64,000 nucleotides of DNA from a virus. A model generated the notes under the pieces. The model ran no database searches. It had not been told where the DNA came from and saw nothing but the letters and a program-made list of their open reading frames with translations. The position numbers were made by a program, and so were the translations under genes. The stretch spans positions 1 through 64,000 of the IMG/VR virus record IMGVR_UViG_3300036832_001295. One strand, written 5' to 3'. Of this stretch, positions 46,255 through 55,599 are shown one piece after another (the stretch's first letter is position 1; each line of letters begins with the position of its first letter).

Positions 46255-49200
46255 TCAACCCTCGTCCTCTTCGGTGTCGTCCTCGTCCATGTCGGTCTCG
46301 CCCCGGGAGCCCTGATCCCCCAACCCGGGGGTGGGGGTGTTGATCTGCCGGGTTTGCAGCCGTTCACCGGGTTGGGTGGGGGTGTTGATGCCGCGCTGCT
46401 CGGCGGGCTGCATCGGGCGTTGCTTGACCAAGCCCTCCCAGGTGTTGGCGCGGTACTCGTCCTCGGACAGCCCGGACGGGTTCTCCGGGGTGGGTTGGCT
46501 CAACGTGCGGCCCCCGACCCGTTGCGGGGCCATGTTCGGCGGGGCGGCGTTCGGAGCCGCCGGGGCGGGGGCTGCGCTCGGCCCGCCGGTCCCGGGTGCG
46601 GCGTCCCCGCCGGGGGTCGCGCCGGGTGGTGCGCCCGCGCCCGTGTCGTTGGCGGGCGGCACCGCCGGAGGCAGCGAGGCAAGCAACGACCGGGAGAAGA
46701 ACTGCGGGGCTTGCTTACCTTCGTACAACCACGGGAACTCCCGTTCGTGGCTGCCCTGCCCGTAGAGGTCGTCGTGGGCATGGATCCAATGCTGGTCCTG
46801 ATGGTCGCTGGCCATCGCCCGCGCGATGCCTTCGGCCGGGTGGCTGACCACCGGCCCGCACGCCTCGCAGGTGACCCGGTAGTTCTCGCCGGGGTGTTCC
46901 GGGTGCCAGATGGTGGTTTTCGGGTGTGGCACCGCGGCCAGCTTGGAGACCTTCGCCGACCACGCCCCGTCGCCGCACTTGTGGCTGCCGTTGTGCAGGT
47001 GTTCCAGGTGCTCTTCCTCCTCGCCGCCCGCCGCGGTGTGCCACCGCACCGGCATCCGGCAGTGGTCGCAGTGCCCGACGATCAACCCGTCGGTGGCGGC
47101 CCGCTTGGAGTACCGGGACGGGCCGGTCGGGTTGGACCGCAGGAATTGCATCTGCTCCGGGCTGGACTGTTCCCGGATGGACTGGAACAGCGGCCCGATC
47201 ACCTGCCGGTTGTGGTTGTTCTCATTCGCCATGTGCTCGTGCGCCAACCGGTAACCGCGCTGGTAACCCTCCGATTCGTCCTTGAAGTCCTGCTGCCCGC
47301 GCCAGTCGAAGTTGCGGGTGGCGTGGTGCATCGCGTCGGAGTAGCCGTCCCGCTCGTCCTCCTCGTGCACGGTGTCCGGCGGGCCGGTGGTGTACCGGTT
47401 CATGTACGGGTACAGGCCTTTGCCCATCACGTCGGCGGTGGCCGGGTGCTGACCCCATTCGTAGGCGGCCTGGCGGCTCAGCCGGGTGACGCCTTCCCGG
47501 GCGAAGTGGCCGTGCTCGCGGCAGGCCGGGTTGACATGGCAGGTGCCTTCGCTGTCGTAACGGCAGGTGCAGTCGTCCTCCTCATTGGCAGGCGGCTGCC
47601 GTTCCTCGTTGCGGTACCCGGCACCGGGTGGGACCGGTGGCCCGCTAAGCGGGTACCCGGCGCGGCGGGCGAAAGGGCGCGGCCCCAGGGCGGCTTCCTT
47701 CTCCTCGCCGACCTTCGGTTCGCCGTACTGCTCGGCCCAGTGATTGATGTGTTTGACCACGGTGGCCCGGTCGTGTTTGGTGCGGCCGATGTCGTGCTTG
47801 GCGTTGCGGACATCCTCCGCGGAGTTGATCGGGAAACTGCCGTCACTAAGCGCGTGGCCGGACTCGGCGGCCTTGTCCCGCTGCTCCTGGGTGAACTCCT
47901 TGGCCCAGTACACCAACCCGTCACGGCGGGCGGCGGTGAACGGGTAGTCCTCCCGGCCGAAGTGGGTGTCGGTCGCGTCGGCGTGCCCGTGGATGGTCCG
48001 TATCGCCGCCCGGTAGGCCGACTGTTGACCACCCCGGCCGTACTCGTGGTGGCCGATCTTGTCCCCGGCGTAGGTGTGCGGGATGTACACCCCGTGCCCG
48101 CCCTCCTCATCATGAAAATGTTCGAGGCGGTACCGGTTGTCCGCGTCGTAGCCGGTCCCGGCGTGGATGATCTCGGAGTCGAAGGCGGCCTGCCGCCGCA
48201 ATGCGGCCCGGTGCCAGGCGGACTCCTTCTCCGCCGACTCGGAGGCCCCGGGCACGTTGACGTACAACGCCTTCTGGTGGCGGCGGGCCTGCTCGCGGGT
48301 GGCGTACCCCTTCTCTTCCTTCTTCTCGCCCTTGTCGTTGACGACGAAGAACCGCCCGCCCTCCTCCTTGATCCGGTACGGGGCGTGTTCACCGCCGCCG
48401 GGCGCGGTGTGCCGCATCCCGGTGGCACCGCGCGAGTAACCCTGCCCGTCGACCTGGCCCATCGCGCTGCCGGAGGACTGTTCGGGTGGGACGTCGCCGT
48501 AGAAGTCGTCGGTCCGGTTGTCGGTCTTCGGTTCGATGCCTTCGGCCGGGTCGACCGGGAAACCGGAGGTGGCGGACTGGTCGCCCATCGCGAAATAGCT
48601 CGGGTTCGGCCCCGGGGTGGGTGCGGCCCCTTCGACCCCCGTGTGCCGGGAGGCGTGCTTGACGGCGCGTTCCACGGACTGGTCCAGGCCCGCCTTGGCG
48701 TAGTCGTACTCGGACTTCAACGCCCCGATCGGGTGCCCCGCCGCCTGCGGGTGGGTGTCGTGGTGGAAGGCGTTGATGCCGCAGGTGGCGCAGTAGCGCG
48801 GCGTGCGGTCGGCCTTCTCCATGATCGACTTGGCGGTGGCCAGTTCACGCAGCGCGTTGTTGCGTTGCGCGTGCGGGTTGGGGCCCTGGTAGTTCGGGTT
48901 GGTCGGCGGATCGCCGGAGTTGTGCGTCATCTCGTGCCAGACGTCGCCGCCATGCCAGTGCTGATCCATGTACGCCTTGGCCTCGCCGGGGGTGTGCACG
49001 ATGTCCCAGGTGGATTCGTTGGAGACCGCCGGGCTACCTTTTGGGATCTGCCCGCCGCAGTGGTCACACCAGGTGTCGGCCCCGGCCGGGTGCGAATGCC
49101 AGTGGTTGGAGGGCAGGTCGCCGGGGGTGGCGTTGCCGTAGTCGTCGCCTTCCAGGTAGCCGCCTGCCGCGCTGCGCCGGGACCCGGTGGCGGCGTTGCC

Positions 49201-50082
49201 CCCGGGCGGGGGTGCGCCTTGCGGCAGCCCGGTGGCGGCGTTGGGCGGTTGCGGCCATTCGGTGCCCGGCGTGACGGCCCACACGCCGGGGGTGAGTTGG
49301 CGTTGGTAACCGACCTGGGAGCGTTGTTCACCTTCGGCCAGGTCGACCGGGAAACCGTCCGGGCCGAGGTTGGTGCCGGGTTGGGTGACCCCGCCGCCGG
49401 TCGAGGGGGCCGGTTGTGGATCCGGGTAGTGCGAGTAGCGGGCCGCGTCGGAGGGGTCGGGGGTGAACAACCCGACCCGGATCCAGCGCTTGGATTCGGC
49501 GTCGTAGAACTCCTGCCCGGCCTGCACGGGCGGGAACAGGGCACCTTCGACGTGGTGGCCGTCCAGGTAGATCGGTAACCCGGCCGGGAGGCCGAACTGG
49601 CGGGCGTAGTCCATCGCCTCGTCCTTGGCCGAGGCGCGGGTCAGCGTCTTGACCCAGCTTGGGGAGGCGACGTGGTCGACCTGGAAGTACTCGTCCTCGC
49701 CGCCGCCGTGCGCATGTACGTGCACGTAGGAGCGCGGCAGTTCCTCGTGCCCGGCGGGGGACCGGGCCGCGGTGACGCGCAACGCTGCGGTACGGCCCAC
49801 CGCGGCCTGTGCGGCACGTTCGGCCGACAAGGTGCGGTAGTCCTCCCGCAATCGGGCCAACACATCGTCCAAGGCGTCCGGGGCGACCTTGGCGACCACA
49901 TCCGGCAGGACGAGGTCCAACCGGTGCCCGAACTCCTCCTCGCTGCCCGCGGCGGCCAGGAACGGCCAACACCCGGAAAGCGCCACCCGGGCCGCGATGA
50001 CCGCTTCGTGGTGTTGGCGGGCGACGACGTCGGTGTTCGCCTCAGACCACATCGCGGTGAAGGCGAGTTCATTCACAGGCAT
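46255..50082 (-). CDS. Giant virion-type protein with DUF6582-like segment and many zinc motifs
   Basis: The 1275-residue protein's N-terminal 120 residues are helical (FTAMWSEANTDVVARQHHEAVIAARVALSG). Putative zinc sites are WCDHCGGQIP (near 333), YCATCGINAFHHDTH (near 425), CTCRYDSEGTCHVNPACREH (near 837), HCDHCRMPV (near 1000) and CEACGPVVSHP (near 1070). SDGSFPINSAEDVRNAKHD plus IGRTKHDRATVVKHINHWA (about 746-786) is the DUF6582-type motif common in phage head proteins. GGRFFVVNDKGEKKEEKGYAT (near 587) is another phage head element. The C terminus is Pro/Ala-rich and acidic. No enzyme motif is evident; it is likely packaged with the head. Confidence 0.7.
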   Translation of the reverse strand: MPVNELAFTAMWSEANTDVVARQHHEAVIAARVALSGCWPFLAAAGSEEEFGHRLDLVLPDVVAKVAPDALDDVLARLREDYRTLSAERAAQAAVGRTAALRVTAARSPAGHEELPRSYVHVHAHGGGEDEYFQVDHVASPSWVKTLTRASAKDEAMDYARQFGLPAGLPIYLDGHHVEGALFPPVQAGQEFYDAESKRWIRVGLFTPDPSDAARYSHYPDPQPAPSTGGGVTQPGTNLGPDGFPVDLAEGEQRSQVGYQRQLTPGVWAVTPGTEWPQPPNAATGLPQGAPPPGGNAATGSRRSAAGGYLEGDDYGNATPGDLPSNHWHSHPAGADTWCDHCGGQIPKGSPAVSNESTWDIVHTPGEAKAYMDQHWHGGDVWHEMTHNSGDPPTNPNYQGPNPHAQRNNALRELATAKSIMEKADRTPRYCATCGINAFHHDTHPQAAGHPIGALKSEYDYAKAGLDQSVERAVKHASRHTGVEGAAPTPGPNPSYFAMGDQSATSGFPVDPAEGIEPKTDNRTDDFYGDVPPEQSSGSAMGQVDGQGYSRGATGMRHTAPGGGEHAPYRIKEEGGRFFVVNDKGEKKEEKGYATREQARRHQKALYVNVPGASESAEKESAWHRAALRRQAAFDSEIIHAGTGYDADNRYRLEHFHDEEGGHGVYIPHTYAGDKIGHHEYGRGGQQSAYRAAIRTIHGHADATDTHFGREDYPFTAARRDGLVYWAKEFTQEQRDKAAESGHALSDGSFPINSAEDVRNAKHDIGRTKHDRATVVKHINHWAEQYGEPKVGEEKEAALGPRPFARRAGYPLSGPPVPPGAGYRNEERQPPANEEDDCTCRYDSEGTCHVNPACREHGHFAREGVTRLSRQAAYEWGQHPATADVMGKGLYPYMNRYTTGPPDTVHEEDERDGYSDAMHHATRNFDWRGQQDFKDESEGYQRGYRLAHEHMANENNHNRQVIGPLFQSIREQSSPEQMQFLRSNPTGPSRYSKRAATDGLIVGHCDHCRMPVRWHTAAGGEEEEHLEHLHNGSHKCGDGAWSAKVSKLAAVPHPKTTIWHPEHPGENYRVTCEACGPVVSHPAEGIARAMASDHQDQHWIHAHDDLYGQGSHEREFPWLYEGKQAPQFFSRSLLASLPPAVPPANDTGAGAPPGATPGGDAAPGTGGPSAAPAPAAPNAAPPNMAPQRVGGRTLSQPTPENPSGLSEDEYRANTWEGLVKQRPMQPAEQRGINTPTQPGERLQTRQINTPTPGLGDQGSRGETDMDEDDTEEDEG

Positions 50083-50088
50083 CCGAGA

Positions 50089-50379
50089 TCACCTCAGTGT
50101 CGTCGTATCCACGTCGGGGCCTTGCTGGTGCGGCACCGGCTGGCCGGGGTGGATGGGCCGGTCCAGCATCGGATCCTCGGTGACCGGGACGCCGTACGGG
50201 CCTTGTGCGGAGTTGTACGGGGCGGGCCCGCCGGGTGCGGCCGGGTCCAGGCCGTCGGTCTGGGGCGGTGGTTGACTGATGACCGGGCGGCGGGTCGGCC
50301 AGGGCACCTCGTGATGCACCTGGGCGTCCGGGTCCAGGTCCGCCATGGCTCGTAGTGCCGCCCGGTAGTCGATGCTCAT
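50089..50379 (-). CDS. Small Pro-rich protein
   Basis: The 96-residue product's N-terminal helix (MSIDYRAALRAMADLDPDA) is followed by a Pro-rich, probably disordered remainder (PTRRPVISQPPPQTDGLDPAAPGG to GPDVDTTTLR). The ATG overlaps the stop of the 858-residue gene (ATGA), so it belongs to that transcript. Function is unknown. Confidence 0.6.
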   Translation of the reverse strand: MSIDYRAALRAMADLDPDAQVHHEVPWPTRRPVISQPPPQTDGLDPAAPGGPAPYNSAQGPYGVPVTEDPMLDRPIHPGQPVPHQQGPDVDTTTLR

Positions 50380-52952
50380 TGCCGGGTAAGCATCCGGTTG
50401 CGGGTGGCGATCAACCGCTGCTGCCGGACGATCTCCTCCTGGGCGGCGGCGATGAACGGGTCACTCGACCCGGAGGTGGTCAACCGGGGGCCGGACTCGG
50501 ACGCACCTTCGTCGTCCTGGGTGGGTTGGCCGGGTTGCCAGTTCTGGCCGGGGTTGTTGGTGTAGTCGAGCGCCTCCTGATGCCCGTAGGGCAGGTGCGG
50601 GGCGTTGGGTTCGTCGCCGCCGTAGTTGTAGACCGGGTTGGGTTGGCCCAGGTTGGTCGACCCGTCGTAGCCGCTCGGGGCGGACTCACCGGGGTAGTCG
50701 ATGCCGCGCCCGCCCATGTCCCCGACCCAACCGGAGTTGTCCCGCCCGCCGGTCCGGGAGGCGGCCACACTGCCGCCTGCCCCGCCACCACCGCCGGGTG
50801 CGCCGGGACGGCCCTGCGGGCGGGCCTGGATCTGCTGCTCGGCCTCGTTGACGGTGTTCTGGACCGCGTCCGGCCCCCAGCCGACGATCGGGAACGCGAC
50901 GTCGGGCGGGTACGGGGCGGACTGGCCCGGCGCGGGGGTGACACCGGGGGAGTCGTCGGCGTTGACGATCTGGTCGATCTGCGGAAGCCCGCTGTAGGCC
51001 AAGGTGCGGACGGCAACCTTGCCGAGGCCGCCGCAGGTCGGGCACTGGGCGTGCTCGGTCATGGTGTGCTCCTTCGCGGTGTGGGTGATGCCGTCTGGTT
51101 CGTTGTCGTGGTAGGCCGCGCCGACCGGGAAGCCTGCCCTGCCCCCGGAGGCCGCATCGGAGACCGGCCGGTGACCTGCGCCGTTGTCCTCGGTGGTGGG
51201 GTCGGAGGCACCGAGGCCGGGGTCGTTCGGGTCGACCACGGACGCCCCGTCATAGCCGGTGAAGCCCTGCAACTCCTGCAGGGCGGGCGCGCGGTTGGAG
51301 TCGGTGGCCGGGTCAAGCACCGCGGTGGCCGGGTGCCGGGCCTGGGCGGCGTAGTCGCGGGCGTAGTCGTCGTACGGGTCGTCACCGAAGATGTTCTCGA
51401 CCAGCGCCTCATCCCGGCCCGCGTCGGGCACTTGGGCCGCGGTGACGTCGAACCCGGCCAACAAGGCGGACAGGTCCGTGTTGGGCAGACCCGGGTCGGC
51501 GTTGTCCAGGTGCGGGTCGTGGCCAGGGCCCAGGTGGCCCAACACGGCAAGCCGGGTGCCGCCGCCGGACAGCTGGCGTTGCACGTGCGCCTGGGTCAAG
51601 CCTTCCAGCCCGGACGTGTCGGTGCCCGCCCACAACGGCCCCCACACGGTGTGCCCGGGCAGCTGCTCCTTGTAGAAGCGGTTGCGTTCGGCTTCCCGGG
51701 CGGCCTGGTTGCGTTCGATCTCCTCGTGTTCGGCCTGGGACATGCCGCCGTCCTGCCCGCCCTTGTCCTTGCCGCCCTGCCCGCCCTTGTCCTGTCCGCC
51801 CTTGCCGCCAGGTGGCTGCTTGCCGCCCGGTGGTGTGGTCGTGCCGCCTCCGCCGTCGCCTGGTGGGCTGGGTGGCGGGGTCAGGGTCGGCGGGTTGGTG
51901 GACAGATCCCAGCTGCCCTGCTGCCCGGACGGGATGATCGGGTTGGGGGCCAGGGTCGGGGTGTTCTGCGCCCGGGTCGGGACGTGCTGTTCAGACGGGG
52001 CCGGGGTGGGCGGTGGCAGGTGCGGGTTGATGGCGTGCTGCATCTGCTGCAAGGCCGGGTTGACCCGGTGCTGCACCTGGCTGCCGTGGGACGGCTCGGG
52101 CTCGGGCTCGCTGCGCAAGGCCCGCAGCCGCTCTTCCAGGTTCGCCCCGGTGGCGTGCAGGGCGGCCTGCCTGCGCCCGGTGACCGGGGCCATGTCGTCC
52201 AGGTCCTCGCCCTGCCCTGCCGTGCCCGGCTCGGGTTGGCCGCTCGCGTCGGTGCCCGCGGGCCTGGCGGCGGCCTGCCCGGACAGGGCCCGGTCCACCT
52301 GGGCCTTGCTGTCCTGGTCCAGGCTGCTGATCGGCCCCCCGGCAGGCAGGGTGGACTTGTGCCCTTCCCCGCCGCCGGGCATGCCAGGCAGCTTGGGCAT
52401 GCCGCCCAACCCGCCGCCTGCCTCTGCCCCGCCTGCCTCTGCCCCACCGGCAAGCTCGGGCAGTAGCTCCACCGCTGCCGCTGCCGCCGTTCGTGCCCAC
52501 CTGGCCCGTAACCGGTCGGCCTCGGACAGGAACGCCGCCTGCGCGTGCTCGGCCCACTGGCCGTGGGTGGAGGCCTGGCGGCGGGCCAGCCCGTGCGCTT
52601 GGACGGCGTACTCGTCCGGGTCGGCCTTGACCACGTCCGGCACCCGGTCGAACCAGGCCACTGCGGTGGCGATCAGGGCGTGTTCGGCCTCGGCCTGGCT
52701 GCTGGTGTGCCAGCCCGCGTCGGCCACCTCGGTCAACCAGTCGGTGGCCGCGGTGTGGTGTTCGTGCACGTGCCCGGGGACGACGGCGGCGGGGATGTGG
52801 GTCAGGTCCAGGGCGCGGGCGGCGTCGTGGGCTGCCATCCGGGCGGTGCGGGCCGCCTCTGCCGCTGCGGTCCAGTGCGCCTGGGCGGGGTAGTCGTGGG
52901 CGGCGGCGGCCAGCGCCAGGCACTGCGCCTCACTCAGGTCGGTGTCGGTCAC
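50376..52952 (-). CDS. Large low-complexity virion-type protein
   Basis: In this 858-residue protein, residues 1-170 are Ala-rich helices (LSEAQCLALAAAAHDYPAQAHWTAAAEAARTARM). Glycine- and proline-rich spacers follow (GGGEGHKSTLPAGGP, PPGGKQPPGGKGGQDKGGQ), then an isolated AQCPTCGGLGKVAV half of a DnaJ-like site near 632, and a C-terminal helix (FIAAAQEEIVRQQRLIATRNRML). The composition resembles the linker parts of the other giant head proteins. GTG start with GGGGAG 10 bases upstream. No enzymatic domain was recognised. Confidence 0.7.
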   Translation of the reverse strand: MTDTDLSEAQCLALAAAAHDYPAQAHWTAAAEAARTARMAAHDAARALDLTHIPAAVVPGHVHEHHTAATDWLTEVADAGWHTSSQAEAEHALIATAVAWFDRVPDVVKADPDEYAVQAHGLARRQASTHGQWAEHAQAAFLSEADRLRARWARTAAAAAVELLPELAGGAEAGGAEAGGGLGGMPKLPGMPGGGEGHKSTLPAGGPISSLDQDSKAQVDRALSGQAAARPAGTDASGQPEPGTAGQGEDLDDMAPVTGRRQAALHATGANLEERLRALRSEPEPEPSHGSQVQHRVNPALQQMQHAINPHLPPPTPAPSEQHVPTRAQNTPTLAPNPIIPSGQQGSWDLSTNPPTLTPPPSPPGDGGGGTTTPPGGKQPPGGKGGQDKGGQGGKDKGGQDGGMSQAEHEEIERNQAAREAERNRFYKEQLPGHTVWGPLWAGTDTSGLEGLTQAHVQRQLSGGGTRLAVLGHLGPGHDPHLDNADPGLPNTDLSALLAGFDVTAAQVPDAGRDEALVENIFGDDPYDDYARDYAAQARHPATAVLDPATDSNRAPALQELQGFTGYDGASVVDPNDPGLGASDPTTEDNGAGHRPVSDAASGGRAGFPVGAAYHDNEPDGITHTAKEHTMTEHAQCPTCGGLGKVAVRTLAYSGLPQIDQIVNADDSPGVTPAPGQSAPYPPDVAFPIVGWGPDAVQNTVNEAEQQIQARPQGRPGAPGGGGGAGGSVAASRTGGRDNSGWVGDMGGRGIDYPGESAPSGYDGSTNLGQPNPVYNYGGDEPNAPHLPYGHQEALDYTNNPGQNWQPGQPTQDDEGASESGPRLTTSGSSDPFIAAAQEEIVRQQRLIATRNRMLTRQ

Positions 52953-53208
52953 GGCCCTGCTCCCCTGCTCGGTGGCGTTGCCCTCTACCCCTTCGCGGGC
53001 GGGCAGCCCCAGGCAGGCAGGGCGGCGGGGTGGGGGCGCTTGCGCCGGGGCGGGCCGTGCCGGGGCCAGGCTGGCCGTTGGCAGGCTGGGGCGGCGTGGT
53101 CGCGGCTCGGGTAGGCCGTGGCGGCTGCGGGCCGTTCAGGCTGTCGCTGGTCGGTCCGGCGCACCGTGCCTGGTCGGCCTGACCTGCCCTGATCAGGCCG
53201 TCTGCCAT
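52930..53208 (-). CDS. Doubtful Pro/Arg-rich 92-residue reading frame
   Basis: A 92-codon frame starts with ATG at 53208 and overlaps the GTG start of the 858-residue gene by 23 bases. It is Pro/Arg/Ala-rich with no recognisable fold, and the region has some NNGGC-like composition, so it may be a composition effect. No good Shine-Dalgarno is seen (AGTGGATC only). It is listed because it would be the first gene of the transcript and nothing else covers this stretch. Confidence 0.3.
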   Translation of the reverse strand: MADGLIRAGQADQARCAGPTSDSLNGPQPPRPTRAATTPPQPANGQPGPGTARPGASAPTPPPCLPGAARPRRGRGQRHRAGEQGRDRHRPE

Positions 53209-53305
53209 GATCCACTGGCCGCTGACCCTGGACCACTGGTCGAGGCCGGTGTATGGGAGTGGGTTTGACGACGGATTTCGTTGTTCACAGGTGATATACA
53301 GCTAC

Positions 53306-53328
53306 ACCATTATGGTTGAAGGCTTCAA
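53306..53328. promoter_or_regulatory. Overlapping palindromes, likely operator
   Basis: ACCATTATGGT (53306-53316) and TTGAAGGCTTCAA (53316-53328) are two perfect dyads sharing one base. They are next to an AT-rich TGATATACAG. They lie about 100 bases upstream of the first leftward gene of the late module. The arrangement fits a repressor/activator site at its promoter. Confidence 0.4.
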
Positions 53329-53927
53329 AGCGTCTTCTCAGCTGGGCACAACTGATTCCGCAGCTTTAGCGGGTTTCGGACGTGTGATCAACAGTGCTAA
53401 CCGGAGGTGGATCTTGATTCGCTGCCAGGTCGCCTGGGGGTTGGGGAGCGGCTGTCGGACGGCTCTGCCCCCGGTGATTGCTGGGGTGGACGGGTCGGGG
53501 CGCTAACCGGAGGGTCAAGATCCAACAGCGGGGGTTCTGGGGGGTGGTCGGCGGCTGCCTCGCGCGGGCGTGAAACAGGCCAAGTGGGGAGCGGAGTGCC
53601 TCTGGGTAGGGATGAGGGGGGTCGCTGGGGGGTCGGAGTGGGGCGGAATGGCCGGGTATAAAGGCATGTACCCCAGCAAACACGGGCGGTTGGTCGGTAT
53701 CCATTGATCACTTGGGGGGTTCCTAACAGCCCGGTGGTGGCCGGTGGTGGCTGCTGCTACCGTGCCGGGGTCCCCGCGGGGGCCGTTCCGTTTCGGGTCC
53801 CCTCGTTGCCGGTCCCTGCGGGGGCCGCCCGCCTGCGGGGCCTGTGGCCGGGGGGTGCTCCCGTCCTCGCCAGCTGCTCTCTTGCTGGGGCCCTGGTGAG
53901 GTGTGGGACAACGAACTACCCGGGGTG

Positions 53928-53959
53928 GGGTCCCTGGACGCCGGATCCGGCAGGGACCC
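53928..53959. other. Nested GC-rich hairpin with BamHI-like palindrome
   Basis: GGGTCCCTG (53928-53936) and CAGGGACCC (53951-53959) are inverted repeats. The loop contains GCCGGATCCGGC (53940-53951), itself a 12-bp palindrome. It could be a terminator for the gene upstream on the right, or a protein-binding or replication structure. Confidence 0.45.
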
Positions 53960-54030
53960 GTTCAGGGCCGCGCCGGGGGGTGTCTCTCGCTGTGCAATTG
54001 GCAAGGTTCAGGCGGGGGTGGTTACGGGGC

Positions 54031-54417
54031 CTACTGGGCCAGCAGCCAGGAGAAGTCCGGTACCTCACCGCGCAGCACCGCGACCACCAGCCGCAGATCC
54101 ATCGTGGTGGCCCCGTCGGCGGTGCCCTCCGCGAGGACCCGGTTCAGAGTGTCCTCGACGCTCTGCCACAGATACTGCGGCAACGCGACCGGCGCGATCG
54201 GGGAGTCCTGCGGCTCCGGCAGGGGGCCGCAGCTGACCGCGAACGGGTCCACGGTGGTCCAGTGCTGGGACCCGTCGGCGGTGCGTACCACCCAGGTGCG
54301 GGCCTCAACCAGCACCGTCGGGGCCAACTCGCCCAGCACATCCACCTGCACGCCGTTGAACATGCCGCGGGTTCCCTCGGCGTACCGGCTCGCCCGGTCG
54401 GTGTCGTTATTGGTCAT
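54031..54417 (-). CDS. Accessory protein, unknown function
   Basis: The 128-residue product has a beta-rich first half (GVQVDVLGELAPTVLVEARTWVVRTADGSQHW) and a helical second half (PQYLWQSVEDTLNRVLAEG... TMDLRLVVAVLRGEVPDF). The leader (CAACTACTGACAGGAG) resembles the shared leaders of the block, but the dyad/promoter module is missing, so it is probably read through from the 331-residue gene despite the hairpin in between. It is the last gene of the accessory transcripts. Confidence 0.65.
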   Translation of the reverse strand: MTNNDTDRASRYAEGTRGMFNGVQVDVLGELAPTVLVEARTWVVRTADGSQHWTTVDPFAVSCGPLPEPQDSPIAPVALPQYLWQSVEDTLNRVLAEGTADGATTMDLRLVVAVLRGEVPDFSWLLAQ

Positions 54418-54467
54418 GATCAGTAACTCCTGTCAGTAGTTGATGTTGATGGTGGGTGGTGCCGCAA

Positions 54468-54484
54468 GGCCCCCGGAGGGGGCC
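54468..54484 (-). terminator. GC hairpin between two accessory genes
   Basis: GGCCCCC (54468-54474) and GGGGGCC (54478-54484) form a 7-bp GC stem with a 3-base loop, 14 bases after the stop of the 331-residue gene on the minus strand. No T-run follows, so at most a weak or Rho-aided terminator. Confidence 0.5.
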
Positions 54485-54497
54485 CTGCGGGTGAGCC

Positions 54498-55493
54498 TCA
54501 GGCCGCTTCCGGGGTCCGCTCGGTGATCTCGAACTGGGTCGGGCGGGAGTAGAAGCCGAAGCTCGGGTCCTTATCGGAGACCTTCACCGCGGCGGCGAAA
54601 CGAACCTTGTCGCCCTTGCTGGTCTCGAACGCTGAGGGCTCCGTGCCGTACACCCGGGTCCCGTCGGCAAGCTCGACAAGCATCTTCCAGGTGGTCCCGC
54701 CGTGGTAGCTGTACGGGTCCTCCACCTCTTTGCGGGAGATGATGGTGCCCTCGATGACCTGACGCTTGCCGGTGACCTGAAGCGTCGCCGCGGGAGCCTC
54801 GTCGGCCTTGACCGTCATCCGGTCCAGGTAGGAGTCCCACTTGGACTCCTGCTCGGCCACGATCCGCGCCACCAGCGCGATCTGCTTGTCCGAGGCCTCC
54901 CCGTACTTGCGGGACTTGGCGGCGATGTCGGCCATCGTGTGCAGGCCCCAGGTCAGCCCGGAGGCGAGCACGTAGTCGTCGGCCGCGAGCCGGGAGTCCC
55001 GCACCGGACGCAGGGACCCGGCGCGAGCCAGGTCGTGGGACTCCTGCTCCATGCCGATCTCGATGTTGTGCGAGTAGGTGGCGTAGGCCATCGCGGGGTG
55101 CTCCTCGCAGAGGACCCGGAACGCGGACAGCTTGGCCTGGCGGGCCCGGTCCAACGCGGCCTGCTTGCGGAGCTTGTCGAACTCGGGCTTGCTCATCGCG
55201 AACCGGCCGTCCAGGCAGGTCTCGCCGATCCAGATCCACTGCTTGGCGTCCTCGCGGACCATCAGCGCCGCGTAGCGGATGTAGGCCCCGCAGTGCCCGC
55301 ACTGGCCCATCCCGTGGGCCCCGCAGCGGAAACCACGCGCGATCAGGTCGTTGATCAACTTGAGCCGGTAGGCGACCGAGGTCGGGTTCGGGTAGTCCGG
55401 GTTCAGGTCGAACACGCCCGCCAGGCTGTAGGCAGCCGGGTCGAATTCCGGGGCCGAAGGCCGGTGGATGTCGTTGCGCTCGATGGTGGTCAT
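54498..55493 (-). CDS. Zinc-binding protein with C-terminal OB-like domain
   Basis: In this 331-residue product, residues about 28-75 contain RCGAHGMGQCGHCGAYIRYAAL and IGETCLD, a Cys/His-rich zinc site. The middle is helical with KQIALVARIV. The last 90 residues (VIEGTIISRKEVEDPYSYHGGTTWKMLVELADGTRVYGTEPSA... RVRFAAAVKVSDKDPSFGFYSRP) make an OB-like beta domain. This layout occurs in several actinophages and plasmids; nucleic-acid binding is the likely biochemical property. ATG at 55493 follows the shared leader; the upstream module has a perfect -10, the strongest of the ten. Confidence 0.75.
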   Translation of the reverse strand: MTTIERNDIHRPSAPEFDPAAYSLAGVFDLNPDYPNPTSVAYRLKLINDLIARGFRCGAHGMGQCGHCGAYIRYAALMVREDAKQWIWIGETCLDGRFAMSKPEFDKLRKQAALDRARQAKLSAFRVLCEEHPAMAYATYSHNIEIGMEQESHDLARAGSLRPVRDSRLAADDYVLASGLTWGLHTMADIAAKSRKYGEASDKQIALVARIVAEQESKWDSYLDRMTVKADEAPAATLQVTGKRQVIEGTIISRKEVEDPYSYHGGTTWKMLVELADGTRVYGTEPSAFETSKGDKVRFAAAVKVSDKDPSFGFYSRPTQFEITERTPEAA

Positions 55494-55532
55494 GGTGGTG
55501 GCTCCCAGTAAGAGTGAGTAAGTGATGGTCCC

Positions 55533-55599
55533 ATTATAGGCACACCGTTTCCGGGGTGTCCACTTCCTGGGTCCCAAAGTTTGTTGTGACCTGGGTCAC
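55533..55599 (-). promoter_or_regulatory. Early promoter module 1 (perfect dyad, TGGACA/TATAAT)
   Basis: Dyad GTGACCTGGGTCAC at 55586-55599 (perfect), -35 TGGACA (55557-55562), -10 TATAAT (55533-55538), spacer 18. It drives the 331-residue gene. The dyad overlaps the stop of the 29-residue frame upstream. Confidence 0.75.

Larger units (their letters stand above)
53209..54030. other. Gene-free region between late module and accessory block
   Basis: About 820 bases without a convincing gene. The left part has AT-rich palindromes (53306-53328). The middle is G-rich with only weak frames. The right part has GC-rich inverted repeats, the best being at 53928-53959. Genes on both sides point leftward, so promoters for the large-protein transcript should lie here, but no canonical -35/-10 pair was found. 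Confidence 0.6.

Noticed and set aside
39550-53208. Large terminase subunit near the portal
   Set aside because: No Walker A/B ATPase plus nuclease pattern was found in any of the large proteins; it must lie outside the window.
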